Below are positions 17,067 to 25,917 of a DNA stretch of 64,000 nt, in pieces. Under the pieces are notes generated by a model. The model did no database searches and was not told where the DNA came from. It was given only the letters and a program-made list of their open reading frames with translations. Position 1 is the first letter of the stretch; each line of letters opens with the position of its first letter. Both the position numbers and the translations under genes were made by a program. The DNA comes from Bacillota bacterium (GTDB lineage Bacteria; Bacillota; Clostridia; Oscillospirales; Ruminococcaceae): contig JAEWLW010000003.1 in assembly GCA_023457355.1 (NCBI GenBank), positions 3,195 through 67,194 on the forward strand, in the 5' to 3' direction.

Positions 17067-17516
17067 ATGCTAAACGCAGAAAAGATGCCCGATCTCAGGC
17101 TGATTAACCCGTTGACACTGGCCTTTATTGGCGACGGTGTCTACGAGATGCTGGTGCGGGAGGAGATTGTCAACCGCTACACCAGCCTTTCGGCCAACAA
17201 ACTGCATACCCTTGCGGTGGAAATGGTGCGGGCGACCGCGCAGGCGCGCGGGTTTGCCATCATAGCGCCCGCTTTAACCGAGGCGGAAATGGTCGTGTTC
17301 AAGCGCGGCCGCAACGCGAACGGCGTCACGCCGCCCAGGCACACCTCCGCAGGGGAATACCGCACCGCGACGGGGCTGGAGGCGCTGTTTGGCTGGCTGT
17401 ATCTCGGCGGAAACCAACAGCGCATTCGCGCGCTGTTTAAAATGATATTGGACGGGGATTTGCATGAAGCAGGGCAGGACCCCGACAGCGAAGACGTGGC
17501 ATTACCTCAAAACTGA
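17067..17516 (+). CDS. mrnC: Mini-ribonuclease III
   Basis: Mini-III is a dimeric RNase III catalytic domain without the double-stranded RNA-binding domain; it trims the ends of 23S rRNA precursor. The 149-residue protein shows the catalytic signature LAFIGDGVYEMLVRE near its N-terminus and the family's RGRNA-like segment RGRNANGVTPP plus GLEALFGWLYL. ATG 17067 has AGGAG 7 nt upstream, inside the end of obgE; an ATG at 17052 overlapping the obgE stop is less well placed. The 3' end overlaps the following YitT gene by 53 bp. Confidence 0.92.
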   Translation: MLNAEKMPDLRLINPLTLAFIGDGVYEMLVREEIVNRYTSLSANKLHTLAVEMVRATAQARGFAIIAPALTEAEMVVFKRGRNANGVTPPRHTSAGEYRTATGLEALFGWLYLGGNQQRIRALFKMILDGDLHEAGQDPDSEDVALPQN

Positions 17517-18339
17517 ATTTTTAACGGAGACCGCCGCCGCAGCGCTGCTGGCGTTGGGAATATGCGTATTCTCGGCGCCTAACCGCATTGTTGGCGGCGG
17601 TCTTTCGGGCATTGCATCGGTGTTCTATATATTGTTTGGCCTGCCGATTGGAACACTGAGCCTTGCCATGAATATTCCGCTGCTGCTCTTAGGCTGGCGG
17701 AAGCTGGGGCACCGGTTCATCTGGCGTACGCTGCGCATCACGGTCATTGTTTCGGTTCTTATGGACACCATGACGGCGCTGGTGCCCCCCTATACAGGCG
17801 AACCGCTTTTAGCCGCGGTATTTGGCGGCGTGTTCTCAGGTGCTGGCCTGGGACTGATTTTGATGAATGGCGATTCGACCGGTGGAACCGACATCATTGT
17901 CATGCTGATAAAAAAGAACCGGCCGCATCTCTCGTTCGGTTTTATTGTGTTGGTCACCGACTGCGCCGTCGTGCTGATGGCAGCCGTGGCCTACCGCAGC
18001 ATGGACACTATTTTGTATGGTACGGTAATGATTTATGCTTCAACGGTGGTGATCGACCGCATTATCGAGGGCGCAGACGCCAGAAAACTTGTACTGATCA
18101 TCACACGTGAAGAAAAGGCGGTGACAGAGTCGCTGCTCACCGGTTTGGAGCGCGGCGTCACGGTGCTGAATGCATTGGGCGGCTTCAGCCGGGAGCCGAT
18201 TTCGGTTCTGCTTTGCGTCGTGGACAAACGACAAATTTTCAAGTTAAAAACGATTGTGCGCAAAAACGACAGCAGCGCTTTTGTGGTTATTACGCATGCA
18301 GCAGAAACGCTTGGCACAGGCTTTAAACAGCTGGACTGA
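17464..18339 (+). CDS. YitT family membrane protein (first copy)
   Basis: A 291-residue protein with five or six membrane segments (YitT/DUF161 domain, about 20-200) and a C-terminal soluble DUF2179 domain (about 215-285). The family motif STGGTDIIV is present. Function is not established; some family members have been suggested to affect export or transport. The start ATG 17464 lies inside mrnC, giving a 53-bp overlap with no separate promoter. It therefore probably belongs to the obgE-mrnC unit. A paralogue follows directly. Confidence 0.88.
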   Translation: MKQGRTPTAKTWHYLKTEFLTETAAAALLALGICVFSAPNRIVGGGLSGIASVFYILFGLPIGTLSLAMNIPLLLLGWRKLGHRFIWRTLRITVIVSVLMDTMTALVPPYTGEPLLAAVFGGVFSGAGLGLILMNGDSTGGTDIIVMLIKKNRPHLSFGFIVLVTDCAVVLMAAVAYRSMDTILYGTVMIYASTVVIDRIIEGADARKLVLIITREEKAVTESLLTGLERGVTVLNALGGFSREPISVLLCVVDKRQIFKLKTIVRKNDSSAFVVITHAAETLGTGFKQLD

Positions 18340-18380
18340 TGAAGCCGAATTTTTATGCGGTTTTATCGACAACAAATCTA

Positions 18381-18409
18381 TTGCTATTTTTAAAGTGCTT
18401 CGTTATGAT
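18381..18409 (+). promoter_or_regulatory. Sigma-A promoter for the second YitT gene
   Basis: TTGCTA, 17 nt, TATGAT, ending 36 nt before the start codon. Confidence 0.65.
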
Positions 18410-18445
18410 ATAGTAAATGCATGACAAGGAAAGGACGATTAAAAT

Positions 18446-19321
18446 ATGAAGTTGACCAGGAGGCAGCTTGCTCTTGGCGCAAAAGGTATTGTGCTGGACG
18501 CTGTGGCCTCGACATTTTGGGCAATCGGTATCAAGATGTTTGCAGTTCCCAATAAAATAGCCCCCAGCGGGTTCACCGGTATCACGGTTCTGATTAATTA
18601 TCTGACCGGTTTGCCAATTGGCTCCATGAGTTTGCTGATGAATATTCCGTTTTTAATTATCTGCTGGCGGGTGATTGGCAAGGATTTTGTTTTGCAGACG
18701 GTACGGGTACTGATCATTTTTTCGCTGCTGATGGATTTGGTGTTCATTGCACCCCCCGTCTACGCCGGAGACCCGCTGTTGGCGGCGCTATTTGGCGGTG
18801 TTTTTTCCGGAATCGGCGGCGGGATAGTCTTTTCACAGGGAGCGTCAGGCGGTGGAACCGATTTGATTGTCAAGTTGATTCGCAAAAAATACCCTTATGT
18901 CTCCACAGGGCAACTGGTTGTCGGCATCAATGGCATGATTATGGTTTTGGCAGCGGTGGTTTACGGCAATATTGAAGCGGGGCTTTATGGCCTGCTGATG
19001 TCATTCACCTCCGGCAAGGTGGTGGATACCATCTTAAACGGCGCAGATTCGGCAAAGAGCGTGATGATTGTGACCCATCAGCCGCAGCTTATTTCCGACA
19101 GTATTATACACCAGCTGCACCGGAGCGCGACCATCATCAGCGGAACCGGCGCTTATAATCACGACAATACATATGTGCTGCTGTGTGTGGTGCGCAAAAC
19201 AGAGTTTTTCCAGCTTAAACGTCTGATTCGCGAAGCCGACCCCTGGGCGTTCGTCATCGTTAACGAGGCTAATCAAATTCTCGGAAAGGGCTTCAGGGCG
19301 ATCGATTCGGCGGATTCTTAA
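18446..19321 (+). CDS. YitT family membrane protein (second copy)
   Basis: Also 291 residues, clearly paralogous to its neighbour: NKIAPSGFTGI and FSQGASGGGTDLIVKLI replace NRIVGGGLSGI and LMNGDSTGGTDIIVMLI, and the C-terminal DUF2179 domain aligns throughout. Unlike the first copy it has its own promoter and a terminator, so the two can be expressed independently. The sequences have diverged strongly, which indicates an old duplication. Substrate or partner unknown. Confidence 0.88.
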   Translation: MKLTRRQLALGAKGIVLDAVASTFWAIGIKMFAVPNKIAPSGFTGITVLINYLTGLPIGSMSLLMNIPFLIICWRVIGKDFVLQTVRVLIIFSLLMDLVFIAPPVYAGDPLLAALFGGVFSGIGGGIVFSQGASGGGTDLIVKLIRKKYPYVSTGQLVVGINGMIMVLAAVVYGNIEAGLYGLLMSFTSGKVVDTILNGADSAKSVMIVTHQPQLISDSIIHQLHRSATIISGTGAYNHDNTYVLLCVVRKTEFFQLKRLIREADPWAFVIVNEANQILGKGFRAIDSADS

Positions 19322-19345
19322 ATATAGGCTCAAATTCATATCATG

Positions 19346-19384
19346 AAAAAGGCCTTTCCGTCAATTGGCGGAAAGGCCTTCAAA
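19346..19384. terminator. Bidirectional terminator between convergent genes
   Basis: AAGGCCTTTCCG and CGGAAAGGCCTT form a perfect 12-bp stem with an 8-nt loop and A/T runs on both flanks. It lies between the YitT gene (+) and the hemerythrin gene (-) and can serve both. Confidence 0.85.
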
Positions 19385-19390
19385 ATGAAT

Positions 19391-19795
19391 TTAACGCTGC
19401 GAACGGATATGCGCAGCAACTTTGACGTCTTCGCGTTTAATATGGTTAACCAGCCACCCCGCGACAGCGGTGTTGACCTTACCTACCAGAACAATATTGG
19501 GCCCCTGTGCTTCCAACTGGTCCATCAGTTCACGAACCGTTTTCTTGAACGCTTCATGATACTGCTTGTGGTTGGGGTAATCGGGATATTGGCTGGCTAG
19601 TTGGAGCTTTTCTTCGTCAGCAAAATGCTTGGCGGTATAATCATACAGAAAAGAAGTCGTTTCCTTTAGGGCATCACGGCCTTTCCCTTTAGAACATGCC
19701 TCCAACAAATTGTTTATTGCAACGAACAGTTGCTTGTGTTGTTCATCAATTTTAACATTTCCAGTCTCCAAATCGGCGGTCCAGCTGTATGCCAT
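19391..19795 (-). CDS. Bacteriohemerythrin
   Basis: Non-heme di-iron O2-binding protein. The 134-residue protein has the expected ligand pattern: DEQHKQLF, HFADEE, HKQYHEAF and WLVNHIKRED, with the Trp-Tyr-Ser N-terminus (AYSWTADLETGNVKIDEQH) common to the family. On the minus strand AGGAG lies 8 nt before ATG 19795; a GTG nine bases further out abuts the ribosome site and is less likely. In an anaerobe it probably senses or scavenges oxygen (inferred). Confidence 0.93.
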   Translation of the reverse strand: MAYSWTADLETGNVKIDEQHKQLFVAINNLLEACSKGKGRDALKETTSFLYDYTAKHFADEEKLQLASQYPDYPNHKQYHEAFKKTVRELMDQLEAQGPNIVLVGKVNTAVAGWLVNHIKREDVKVAAHIRSQR

Positions 19796-19872
19796 TGTTG
19801 TCACTCCTTCTTATGTCGTCGCTTTTATTTTGCAGCGCTAAAGACAAATTTCTTCATTTTTCGTTCCTTCAC

Positions 19873-19901
19873 ATTATAATATTGTTTTTTAATTAATGCA
19901 A
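19873..19901 (-). promoter_or_regulatory. Sigma-A promoter for the hemerythrin gene with overlapping dyad
   Basis: On the minus strand TTGCAT, 17 nt, TATAAT. The dyad TAATATTG (19877-19884) / CAATATTA (19899-19906) overlaps both promoter elements and could be an operator, although the region is AT-rich. Confidence 0.65.
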
Positions 19902-20012
19902 TATTAATTTGCTAAAACGAGCATACTATTATGGTGTGCTTGTTTCAACAGACAAAAATAGCTAAATTATCAGGCAATGACAGATATTTTTTAAAATAAC
20001 TGTGATTTAGAT

Positions 20013-20041
20013 GAATATTGTGCTGGTAGCGGCAGATAATA
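20013..20041 (+). promoter_or_regulatory. Possible forespore (sigma-G/F-like) promoter
   Basis: GAATA, 17 nt, GATAATA. This differs from the Bacillus sigma-G consensus (GHATR, 17-18 nt, CATNHTA) at one position. It is 25 nt before the Asn/Ser/Gln-rich gene. Suggestive only. Confidence 0.35.
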
Positions 20042-20065
20042 GGAACAAAAGTGAGGTGAAAAGAA

Positions 20066-20299
20066 ATGAGCAATCCGAGAGACACTCAGAGCAACACGTC
20101 CAACACTCAGAGTTCCAAGAATAACTACCAGACTTCCAACCAGAATGGCAACTCCAGCAATAACACAGGGAAGAGCAGCTATCAGTCTTCTAACCAGAAT
20201 GGTAGCTCCAGCAACACAAATAGGAACAGCTATCAGTCTTCCACACAGACCGGCAATCCTAAAGGTACCAACAACAAAAACGGCGAGAGCTGCAGATAA
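20066..20299 (+). CDS. Asn/Ser/Gln-rich repeat protein, unrecognised
   Basis: I do not recognise this 77-residue protein. It is almost entirely Asn, Ser, Gln, Thr and Gly, hydrophilic and uncharged. A repeat of about 22 residues built on the phrase YQSSNQNGSSSN (variants YQTSNQNGNSSN and YQSSTQTGNPKG) occurs three times. A good AGGTG ribosome site precedes ATG 20066. The composition recalls gamma-type small acid-soluble spore proteins, which are also Gln/Asn-rich with internal repeats, and the upstream promoter resembles a forespore type, but there is no clear sequence match. No signal peptide or membrane segment. Confidence 0.6.
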   Translation: MSNPRDTQSNTSNTQSSKNNYQTSNQNGNSSNNTGKSSYQSSNQNGSSSNTNRNSYQSSTQTGNPKGTNNKNGESCR

Positions 20300-20765
20300 G
20301 CAATCAAATGCTGCAAAGGCTAAAAAGGTTATCACGCATAGGGTGCATTGTTGAACCCGGGGATAACCGGTACGGGGCAACAACGAAAGCAGACATCTAT
20401 TCACAATGTGAAAGGATGCCTGCTTTCGTAGGTATTTACGGCTTTGCCGGTATTGTTTTTTGGCTTTTCAGGCTTTTCCGATCTCTTCACGCTAAAATAG
20501 AGAAAGGAAGCTCCAAAACAAAACTTGCATGCCTCAGGCCTGTGGCGAGGCCTTGCTCTATGGCACCGTGTGATCAGGCAGCGCCACCATTCTTCCGCTG
20601 AATGCGAATGAAGATACCTCGCGCATTATAAGCGTTAAAGACAATATAGAATAGCCCGTTTTTGTGACTGGGGCGGCGAAGGCCAGAATAAATTTGTTTG
20701 CCGTTCGCAGAACGGTATGTTAATATATTCTTATAATGCGACCGTTATATTAAGGAGGAAATAAA
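20300..20765. other. Gene-free interval with a long hairpin
   Basis: No convincing gene in 466 nt. A near-perfect 45-nt hairpin lies at 20384-20428 (14-nt outer arms with one mismatch, then TTCAC/GTGAA closing an AAT loop). Beyond it are a T-run at about 20455 and a short dyad CCGTTC/GAACGG at 20701-20714. The end holds TATAAT (20732-20737) without a good -35 and the AAGGAGG site of the next gene. Confidence 0.6.
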
Positions 20766-22070
20766 ATGGGTTTTAGTTTCGACCGTGTGGATATGGACGC
20801 TTTCACCAGGGATTTGATTGCAATACGGCGCGATCTGCATCGGTATCCGGAATCTGCGTGGACCGAATATCGCACGACTGCCAAGGTTATGGAACAGCTC
20901 ACGGCGCTGGGCTTAAATGTGACGTACGGAGAGAAAATACATACACCCCAACACATGTACGGGATGCCCTCCGAAGAATATTTAAAGCAATGCGAAGCGC
21001 GGGCAATTGAGGAATCCGGCAGGGAAGACCTGATCACCGCGATGCGCGGCGGTTTTACAGGATGTGTCACGGTCATTGAAGGCACTCAGCCCGGTCCGAC
21101 CGTCGGTTTCAGAGTGGATATAGACTGCAACGACGTTGCCGAATCCACCGACGAAGATCACCGTCCCTTTAAAGAGGGGTTTGTTTCCAACCATGCCAAC
21201 CTGATGCATGCCTGCGGGCATGACGGGCATGCCGCCATCGGCATTGGTGCGCTGCGGCTGTTGCTGGCTTATCGCGACCAGATTAAAGGGAAAATTATAT
21301 TTGTTTTCCAGCCTGCTGAAGAGGGATTACGCGGGGCCAATTCCATTGCGCAGTCCGGCATTCTCGACCAGGTCGACTATATGATAGGCGCACACCTTGG
21401 CCTTAAAAAGTGGGAACTTGGCACCGTTGCCACCGGCACACACGGCTTTTTGGCCAGCACCAAATTCGACGTCACCTTTAAGGGCAAGTCTTCCCACGCG
21501 GGCGCCAGCCCCGAAGAGGGCCACAACGCGCTGGCGGCTGCCGCCACCGCCACGCTCAACCTTCTGGCCATACCACGCCACAGCGGGGGCAGCAGCCGCA
21601 TCAACATCGGCACCCTTCACGCCGGCACCGGCCGCAATGTTATTCCTGAAACCGCGGCTATGACGGTTGAGACCCGTGGTATTACGACGGATATCAATGA
21701 ATATATGTTTGCCAAGGCCGACCGCGTCTGCCGTGCCGCAGCCGATATGTACGAGTGCGGTTTTGAAAGTAAGTTTATGGGCGCGGCGGGTAGCGCTGTC
21801 TGCGACAGGGAACTGGTGGACAGGGTTTCCGATTCCATCAGCGAGCTGCCCGATATCAAGCAAATCCACAAGGATGTCGATTTTGGCGGCGGTGAGGATT
21901 TTACCTACATGATGAGCAGGGTGCAGTCCCATGGCGGTCAGGCGACCGAAATGATTGTCGGCACACCGTTAAAAGCACCGCACCACAACGGCCGCTTTGA
22001 TTTTGATGAGGCGGTGTTGCCGCTGGCGGCGCAGATTTTCGCCAAAATTGCACTGGATATCTGCAAATAG
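20766..22070 (+). CDS. M20 family amidohydrolase, AbgA-like
   Basis: Zinc- or manganese-dependent peptidase of the M20D type. The 434-residue protein closely follows the plan of AbgA, the A subunit of p-aminobenzoyl-glutamate hydrolase: RRDLHRYPESAWTEYRT at the N-terminus, RVDIDCNDV, HACGHDGHAAIG, FQPAEEGLRGA, the dimerisation domain around SSHAGASPEEGHNAL, and DFGGGEDFTYMM near the end. AbgA normally works with AbgB, and no AbgB is adjacent. The substrate may therefore be another N-acyl amino acid or dipeptide. Strong AAGGAGG site; terminator follows. Confidence 0.85.
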   Translation: MGFSFDRVDMDAFTRDLIAIRRDLHRYPESAWTEYRTTAKVMEQLTALGLNVTYGEKIHTPQHMYGMPSEEYLKQCEARAIEESGREDLITAMRGGFTGCVTVIEGTQPGPTVGFRVDIDCNDVAESTDEDHRPFKEGFVSNHANLMHACGHDGHAAIGIGALRLLLAYRDQIKGKIIFVFQPAEEGLRGANSIAQSGILDQVDYMIGAHLGLKKWELGTVATGTHGFLASTKFDVTFKGKSSHAGASPEEGHNALAAAATATLNLLAIPRHSGGSSRINIGTLHAGTGRNVIPETAAMTVETRGITTDINEYMFAKADRVCRAAADMYECGFESKFMGAAGSAVCDRELVDRVSDSISELPDIKQIHKDVDFGGGEDFTYMMSRVQSHGGQATEMIVGTPLKAPHHNGRFDFDEAVLPLAAQIFAKIALDICK

Positions 22071-22087
22071 AATTCACAAAAAATTTA

Positions 22088-22125
22088 GAAAGCCGCAAGA
22101 TGCCAACCAGCGTTTTGCGGCTTTT
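22088..22125 (+). terminator. Terminator after the M20 gene
   Basis: AAAGCCGCAA pairs with TTGCGGCTTT across a 16-nt loop, followed by TTG. It lies between this gene and the convergent AraC-type gene. Confidence 0.7.
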
Positions 22126-22163
22126 GTGCGTTAAGATTAAGATGCGCGAATAAGCATCATGAT

Positions 22164-23039
22164 TCATTCATGCAGTTTGCGCACCGGCACCCAGATTTCG
22201 CTTTTATAATCCGTTTTGCTGGTATCGGGCGATTCGTTCCACAAAATCTCCGGCCCTTCGGCGGATTCAAAGCCGGACGTCGGGAACCATTCGGCATAGA
22301 TGCCGGCCCATGTTTTCTGCAAGGCATCCGGAAAAGAGCCGACCGCCTTGAAAACCGCCCACGTGGACGCCGGGACAGGCAACAGGCTGTAGCCGCCGTC
22401 ATAAGGCTTTGAGGTGGCGACGCCGATATACTGGTCAAGCGCAGTCCCTTCTTCGGTGCGGTTTTCAAAATTTGATGAGACGCTGAGTATGCCCTTGGGT
22501 TCAACATCACAAAGGCTTTTAAGCTCCGCGATAACTTCCGGCGTCAGTTTTTGCACCACCTCGTCCATCTGCGGATTCACGCCCTTAAACTGCATCGTAA
22601 TTCTCTTTTTAAAGCCCACAATATAAAAAGCCTCTTTATCAACAATACGGTAATCCATTTCTACTCCTCCTCTAATGGTCAGCTGAAAGGTCATCGGCGA
22701 AAAAACCTTCAACGCGGTATCTGCTTTTTTGGCCTGCGACGGGGTGACGCCATGCATCGCATAAAACGCCTTGCTGAACGCTTCGGGCGATTCATACCCC
22801 AACCGCAGTGCGAGATCGATAATTTTGAGCTGCTTTGTTTGCAACAATTCTCCTGCCAGAGAGAGCCTTCTTCGACGAATGTATTCGCCTAGCGGCATTC
22901 CCGCCAGAAAAGAAAACATCCTTCTAAAGTGGTATTCCGAACATCCTGCTATTTGCGAAATTTGCCCAGGGTCCATTTCATTGGTCAAATTATTTTCAAT
23001 ATAAGCCATTGCTTTATTGAATTGCGCCAGCATATTCAT
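22164..23039 (-). CDS. AraC family regulator with GyrI-like effector domain
   Basis: Transcription factor of the Rob/SoxS-like type. The 291-residue protein has two helix-turn-helix motifs at the N-terminus (residues 1-110; MDPGQISQIAGCSEYHFRRMF and IIDLALRLGYESPEAFSKAF) and a GyrI-like small-molecule-binding domain at about 135-291. Such proteins usually respond to hydrophobic or cationic compounds. ATG 23039 (minus) has AGGAGG 9 nt upstream; a longer frame to 23138 would add 33 residues with no ribosome site. It is divergent from the DEAD-box gene. Confidence 0.88.
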   Translation of the reverse strand: MNMLAQFNKAMAYIENNLTNEMDPGQISQIAGCSEYHFRRMFSFLAGMPLGEYIRRRRLSLAGELLQTKQLKIIDLALRLGYESPEAFSKAFYAMHGVTPSQAKKADTALKVFSPMTFQLTIRGGVEMDYRIVDKEAFYIVGFKKRITMQFKGVNPQMDEVVQKLTPEVIAELKSLCDVEPKGILSVSSNFENRTEEGTALDQYIGVATSKPYDGGYSLLPVPASTWAVFKAVGSFPDALQKTWAGIYAEWFPTSGFESAEGPEILWNESPDTSKTDYKSEIWVPVRKLHE

Positions 23040-23208
23040 TGTTTGATGCCTCCTTACGTACTTATAATACCTGAAACAGGAGATGAATGCCTGATATTTT
23101 TGTTGCGGATTATCACAGGTTATGACGCGCTTCGTCAATTATAATATAGACAGCATTCGGCAAGATTGGCGCATTCATAACATAACGCTATTATTTATCG
23201 CCCAGTTG

Positions 23209-23217
23209 TGCTATACT
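23209..23217 (+). promoter_or_regulatory. Extended -10 promoter for the DEAD-box gene
   Basis: TGcTATACT (extended -10) lies about 95 nt before the start; the -35 region is weak. Confidence 0.45.
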
Positions 23218-23311
23218 ATAAAATATTAAAATGCTTTAAACAGCTTGCCTTGCGGCGTGCAAGATAAAAACCGCCGCAAGAGAAACACAGAAAAAGGAAA
23301 AAACCGACTCC

Positions 23312-24670
23312 ATGACATTTAAAGAACTGAATTTGATTTCGCCTATTCTTTCTGCGCTGAAAACGCAGGGCTACGAGTTGCCCACGCCGATACAGCAGCA
23401 GGCCATTACCCCTGCGCTCAAAGGCCGGGATCTGCTTGGCTGCGCGCAGACCGGAACAGGTAAAACAGCAGCCTTTGCACTGCCCATTTTACAGCGGCTT
23501 AACGCAGCCGATATGGCCAAGGCCAAGCGCAAAGTGCGCGCGCTGATACTCACGCCAACCCGTGAGCTGGCATTGCAGATACACGAGAGCTTTATCGCCT
23601 ACGGCAAACAGCTGCCGCTTAAAAGTACCGTTATTTTTGGCGGCGTTTCGCAAAATCCGCAAACTGAGCAGCTTGCGCGCGGCACCGATATTCTGGTGGC
23701 TACGCCGGGACGTTTGCTCGACTTGATCAATCAGGGTTTTATTGATCTTTCCGGCCTTGAAATTTTTGTTTTGGATGAAGCCGACCGGATGTTGGACATG
23801 GGCTTTATCAACGATGTTAAAAAGGTTGTGGCCCGCCTGCCACACGATCGGCAGACGATGTTGTTTTCGGCCACCATGCCCGCTGAGATAGAACAGCTTG
23901 CCAACAGTATGTTGGCCGACCCTGTCAAGGTGGCGGTTGCGCCGCCGGCCACGACGGTTGAACTGATTGAGCAGTCGGTTTATCTGACCGATAAGACTAA
24001 AAAACGCGATCTGCTCACCTGGATTCTGAAAAACCATTCGATCTATTCGGCATTGGTTTTCACCCGTACCAAGCATGGCGCGGACCGGGTGGCAAAAGCC
24101 CTGAATGGTGCAAAAATTTCGGCGATGTCGATTCACGGCGACAAGTCACAGGGCGCGCGCCAGCTGGCGCTGAGCAACTTTAAAAGCGGCAGGGTGCAGG
24201 TTTTGGTCGCCACCGATATTGCGGCGCGCGGGATTGATATCGACCAGCTTTCGCACGTGATTAATTTTGATCTGCCCAATGAACCGGAAACCTATGTGCA
24301 TCGCATTGGCAGAACAGGCCGTGCGGGCGCCGACGGCGTGGCGATGTCGTTTTGCGATTTTGACGAGCTTGAGTATCTCAAGGATATTGAAAAGCTCATC
24401 CGCAAAAAAATCAGGGTGGAGCAGGAGAATCCCTATCCGATGCAGGTGTTTGAGCCCGCGCCCAAAAAGCCTGCCAACGCCCGCCATAACAGCGCGCAGA
24501 ACAATCAGGCCGCACCGCGCCCTGCAAAGGCCGTGGCAAAAAGTGCGATTTCTGCCGGCGCTGAACGGATTTCCGGCCAGAGCGGTACTGCGCACAGGCG
24601 GTCAGGCGCGGCACGCCGTAAAAACCGCCATTCCGGCTCAAAACTGCATGATGGTCAGGGACATGCTTAA
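23312..24670 (+). CDS. DEAD-box ATP-dependent RNA helicase (RhlE/CshA type)
   Basis: Unwinds RNA during ribosome assembly or decay. The 452-residue protein contains all core motifs in order: Q motif PTPIQQQA, AQTGTGKT (about 47-54), PTRELA, VLDEADRMLDMGF, SAT, the helicase C domain with VATDIAARGIDID, and HRIGRTGRAG. The tail after residue 375 is basic and low in complexity (AAPRPAKAVAK, RRSGAARRKNRH), as in RhlE proteins. Preceded by AAAAGGAAAA. In this lineage it may work with RNase J in RNA decay (inferred). A weak hairpin (24720-24742) lies downstream. Confidence 0.93.
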   Translation: MTFKELNLISPILSALKTQGYELPTPIQQQAITPALKGRDLLGCAQTGTGKTAAFALPILQRLNAADMAKAKRKVRALILTPTRELALQIHESFIAYGKQLPLKSTVIFGGVSQNPQTEQLARGTDILVATPGRLLDLINQGFIDLSGLEIFVLDEADRMLDMGFINDVKKVVARLPHDRQTMLFSATMPAEIEQLANSMLADPVKVAVAPPATTVELIEQSVYLTDKTKKRDLLTWILKNHSIYSALVFTRTKHGADRVAKALNGAKISAMSIHGDKSQGARQLALSNFKSGRVQVLVATDIAARGIDIDQLSHVINFDLPNEPETYVHRIGRTGRAGADGVAMSFCDFDELEYLKDIEKLIRKKIRVEQENPYPMQVFEPAPKKPANARHNSAQNNQAAPRPAKAVAKSAISAGAERISGQSGTAHRRSGAARRKNRHSGSKLHDGQGHA

Positions 24671-24796
24671 TTTTAGAACAGATTCGATCATTTTGTGATT
24701 TGCACCTTACAACGACGTTAAAGCAATTCTTATTGTTGCTTTTAATAGATGCCCGAATATATGTCACACCAGCAAGGCTGTTAGGAGGAATTGTGC

Positions 24797-25888
24797 GTGC
24801 AAGACAATCAAGCAGGAGAATTCATTATTCCGACGGAACCCGCGTTTGCCGATGCCCAAGCCGTCTTACTCTCGACAAAAGAGCAACAGGTGATCGACGA
24901 GTTTGCCCAGAAAATTGATTTGAACAATTCCAGCATTGTGTTGCAGTACGGCGCCGCCCTGCAAAAAAAGATTGCGGGCTTTTCCGAGACTGCGCTTGGT
25001 AACGTGCGCACAAAGGATTTGGGCGAAACGGGCGGCATGATCACCGATCTGATTGCCACGCTGAAGGGCTTTTCCTTTGATGAAGAGAAACCCAAGGGCC
25101 TGGCCGGTTTGTTTAAAAAAGGTCAAAACCGCATTGAGACGCTTAAAATTGGTTATGGAAAGGCCGAGCAGAATGTTGAAAAAATTGCCGGCATGCTCGA
25201 GGACCACCAGCTGCTGCTCTTAAAGGATATTTCAACGCTGGACAAGCTTTATGACATGAATCTCTCCTATTTTAAAGAGCTCTCAATGTATATTCTGGCG
25301 GGCAAGAAGAAGCTGGCGCAGGAGCGCAAGACCACGCTGACAGCGCTTCTGGAGAAAGCCAGGCTTTCAAATCTGCCGGAGGATGCGCAGGTGGCCAACG
25401 ATTTTTCAAATATTTGCGATCGTTTTGAAAAGAAGATTTCCGACCTTGAGCTAACGCGGATGGTCTCCATTCAGATGGCACCGCAGATTCGCCTTTTGCA
25501 AAATAACAATACACTGATGGCAGAAAAAATTCAGTCCACAATTGTCAACACCATTCCGCTTTGGAAGAGCCAGATGGTGCTGGCGCTGGGGCTTGCGCAT
25601 TCGCAGCAGGCTATGCAGGCCCAGCGCGCGGTGTCGGATATGACCAATGAGCTGTTGCGTAAAAATGCCGAGATGCTCAAAACCGGCACGATTGAAACCG
25701 CACGGGAGGCCGAGCGCGGGATTGTCGACCTTGAAACACTAAAAAACACCAATACAATGCTGATCAGCACGCTGGATGAGGTACAGCAGATTCAGGCACA
25801 GGGCAGAGAAAAACGCCGCGCCGTTGAATCGGAACTGTACGGCCTTGAGACTGAATTAAAGCAAAAGCTGCTGGATTTACGCGGTTGA
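24797..25888 (+). CDS. telA: Toxic anion resistance protein TelA family
   Basis: TelA/KlaA family protein (PF05816), 363 residues, largely helical with coiled-coil stretches. Family members are linked to tellurite and cell-envelope stress resistance, but the mechanism is unclear. Recognisable features are the N-terminal QQVIDEFAQKIDLNN, the segment KKLAQERKTTLTAL and the C-terminal helix bundle around TIVNTIPLWKSQMVLALGL. AGGAGG at 24783-24788 fits GTG 24797 (8-nt spacing) better than TTG 24791 (2 nt). The following TPM-domain gene begins 29 nt later, suggesting an operon. Confidence 0.88.
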   Translation: MQDNQAGEFIIPTEPAFADAQAVLLSTKEQQVIDEFAQKIDLNNSSIVLQYGAALQKKIAGFSETALGNVRTKDLGETGGMITDLIATLKGFSFDEEKPKGLAGLFKKGQNRIETLKIGYGKAEQNVEKIAGMLEDHQLLLLKDISTLDKLYDMNLSYFKELSMYILAGKKKLAQERKTTLTALLEKARLSNLPEDAQVANDFSNICDRFEKKISDLELTRMVSIQMAPQIRLLQNNNTLMAEKIQSTIVNTIPLWKSQMVLALGLAHSQQAMQAQRAVSDMTNELLRKNAEMLKTGTIETAREAERGIVDLETLKNTNTMLISTLDEVQQIQAQGREKRRAVESELYGLETELKQKLLDLRG

Positions 25889-25917
25889 TCACGCTAAACC
25901 AAAGGGAGCGCCACATC

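Noticed and set aside
20308..20601. 97-residue frame after the Asn/Ser/Gln-rich gene
   Set aside because: Spans the long hairpin at 20384-20428, lacks a ribosome site and has erratic composition.
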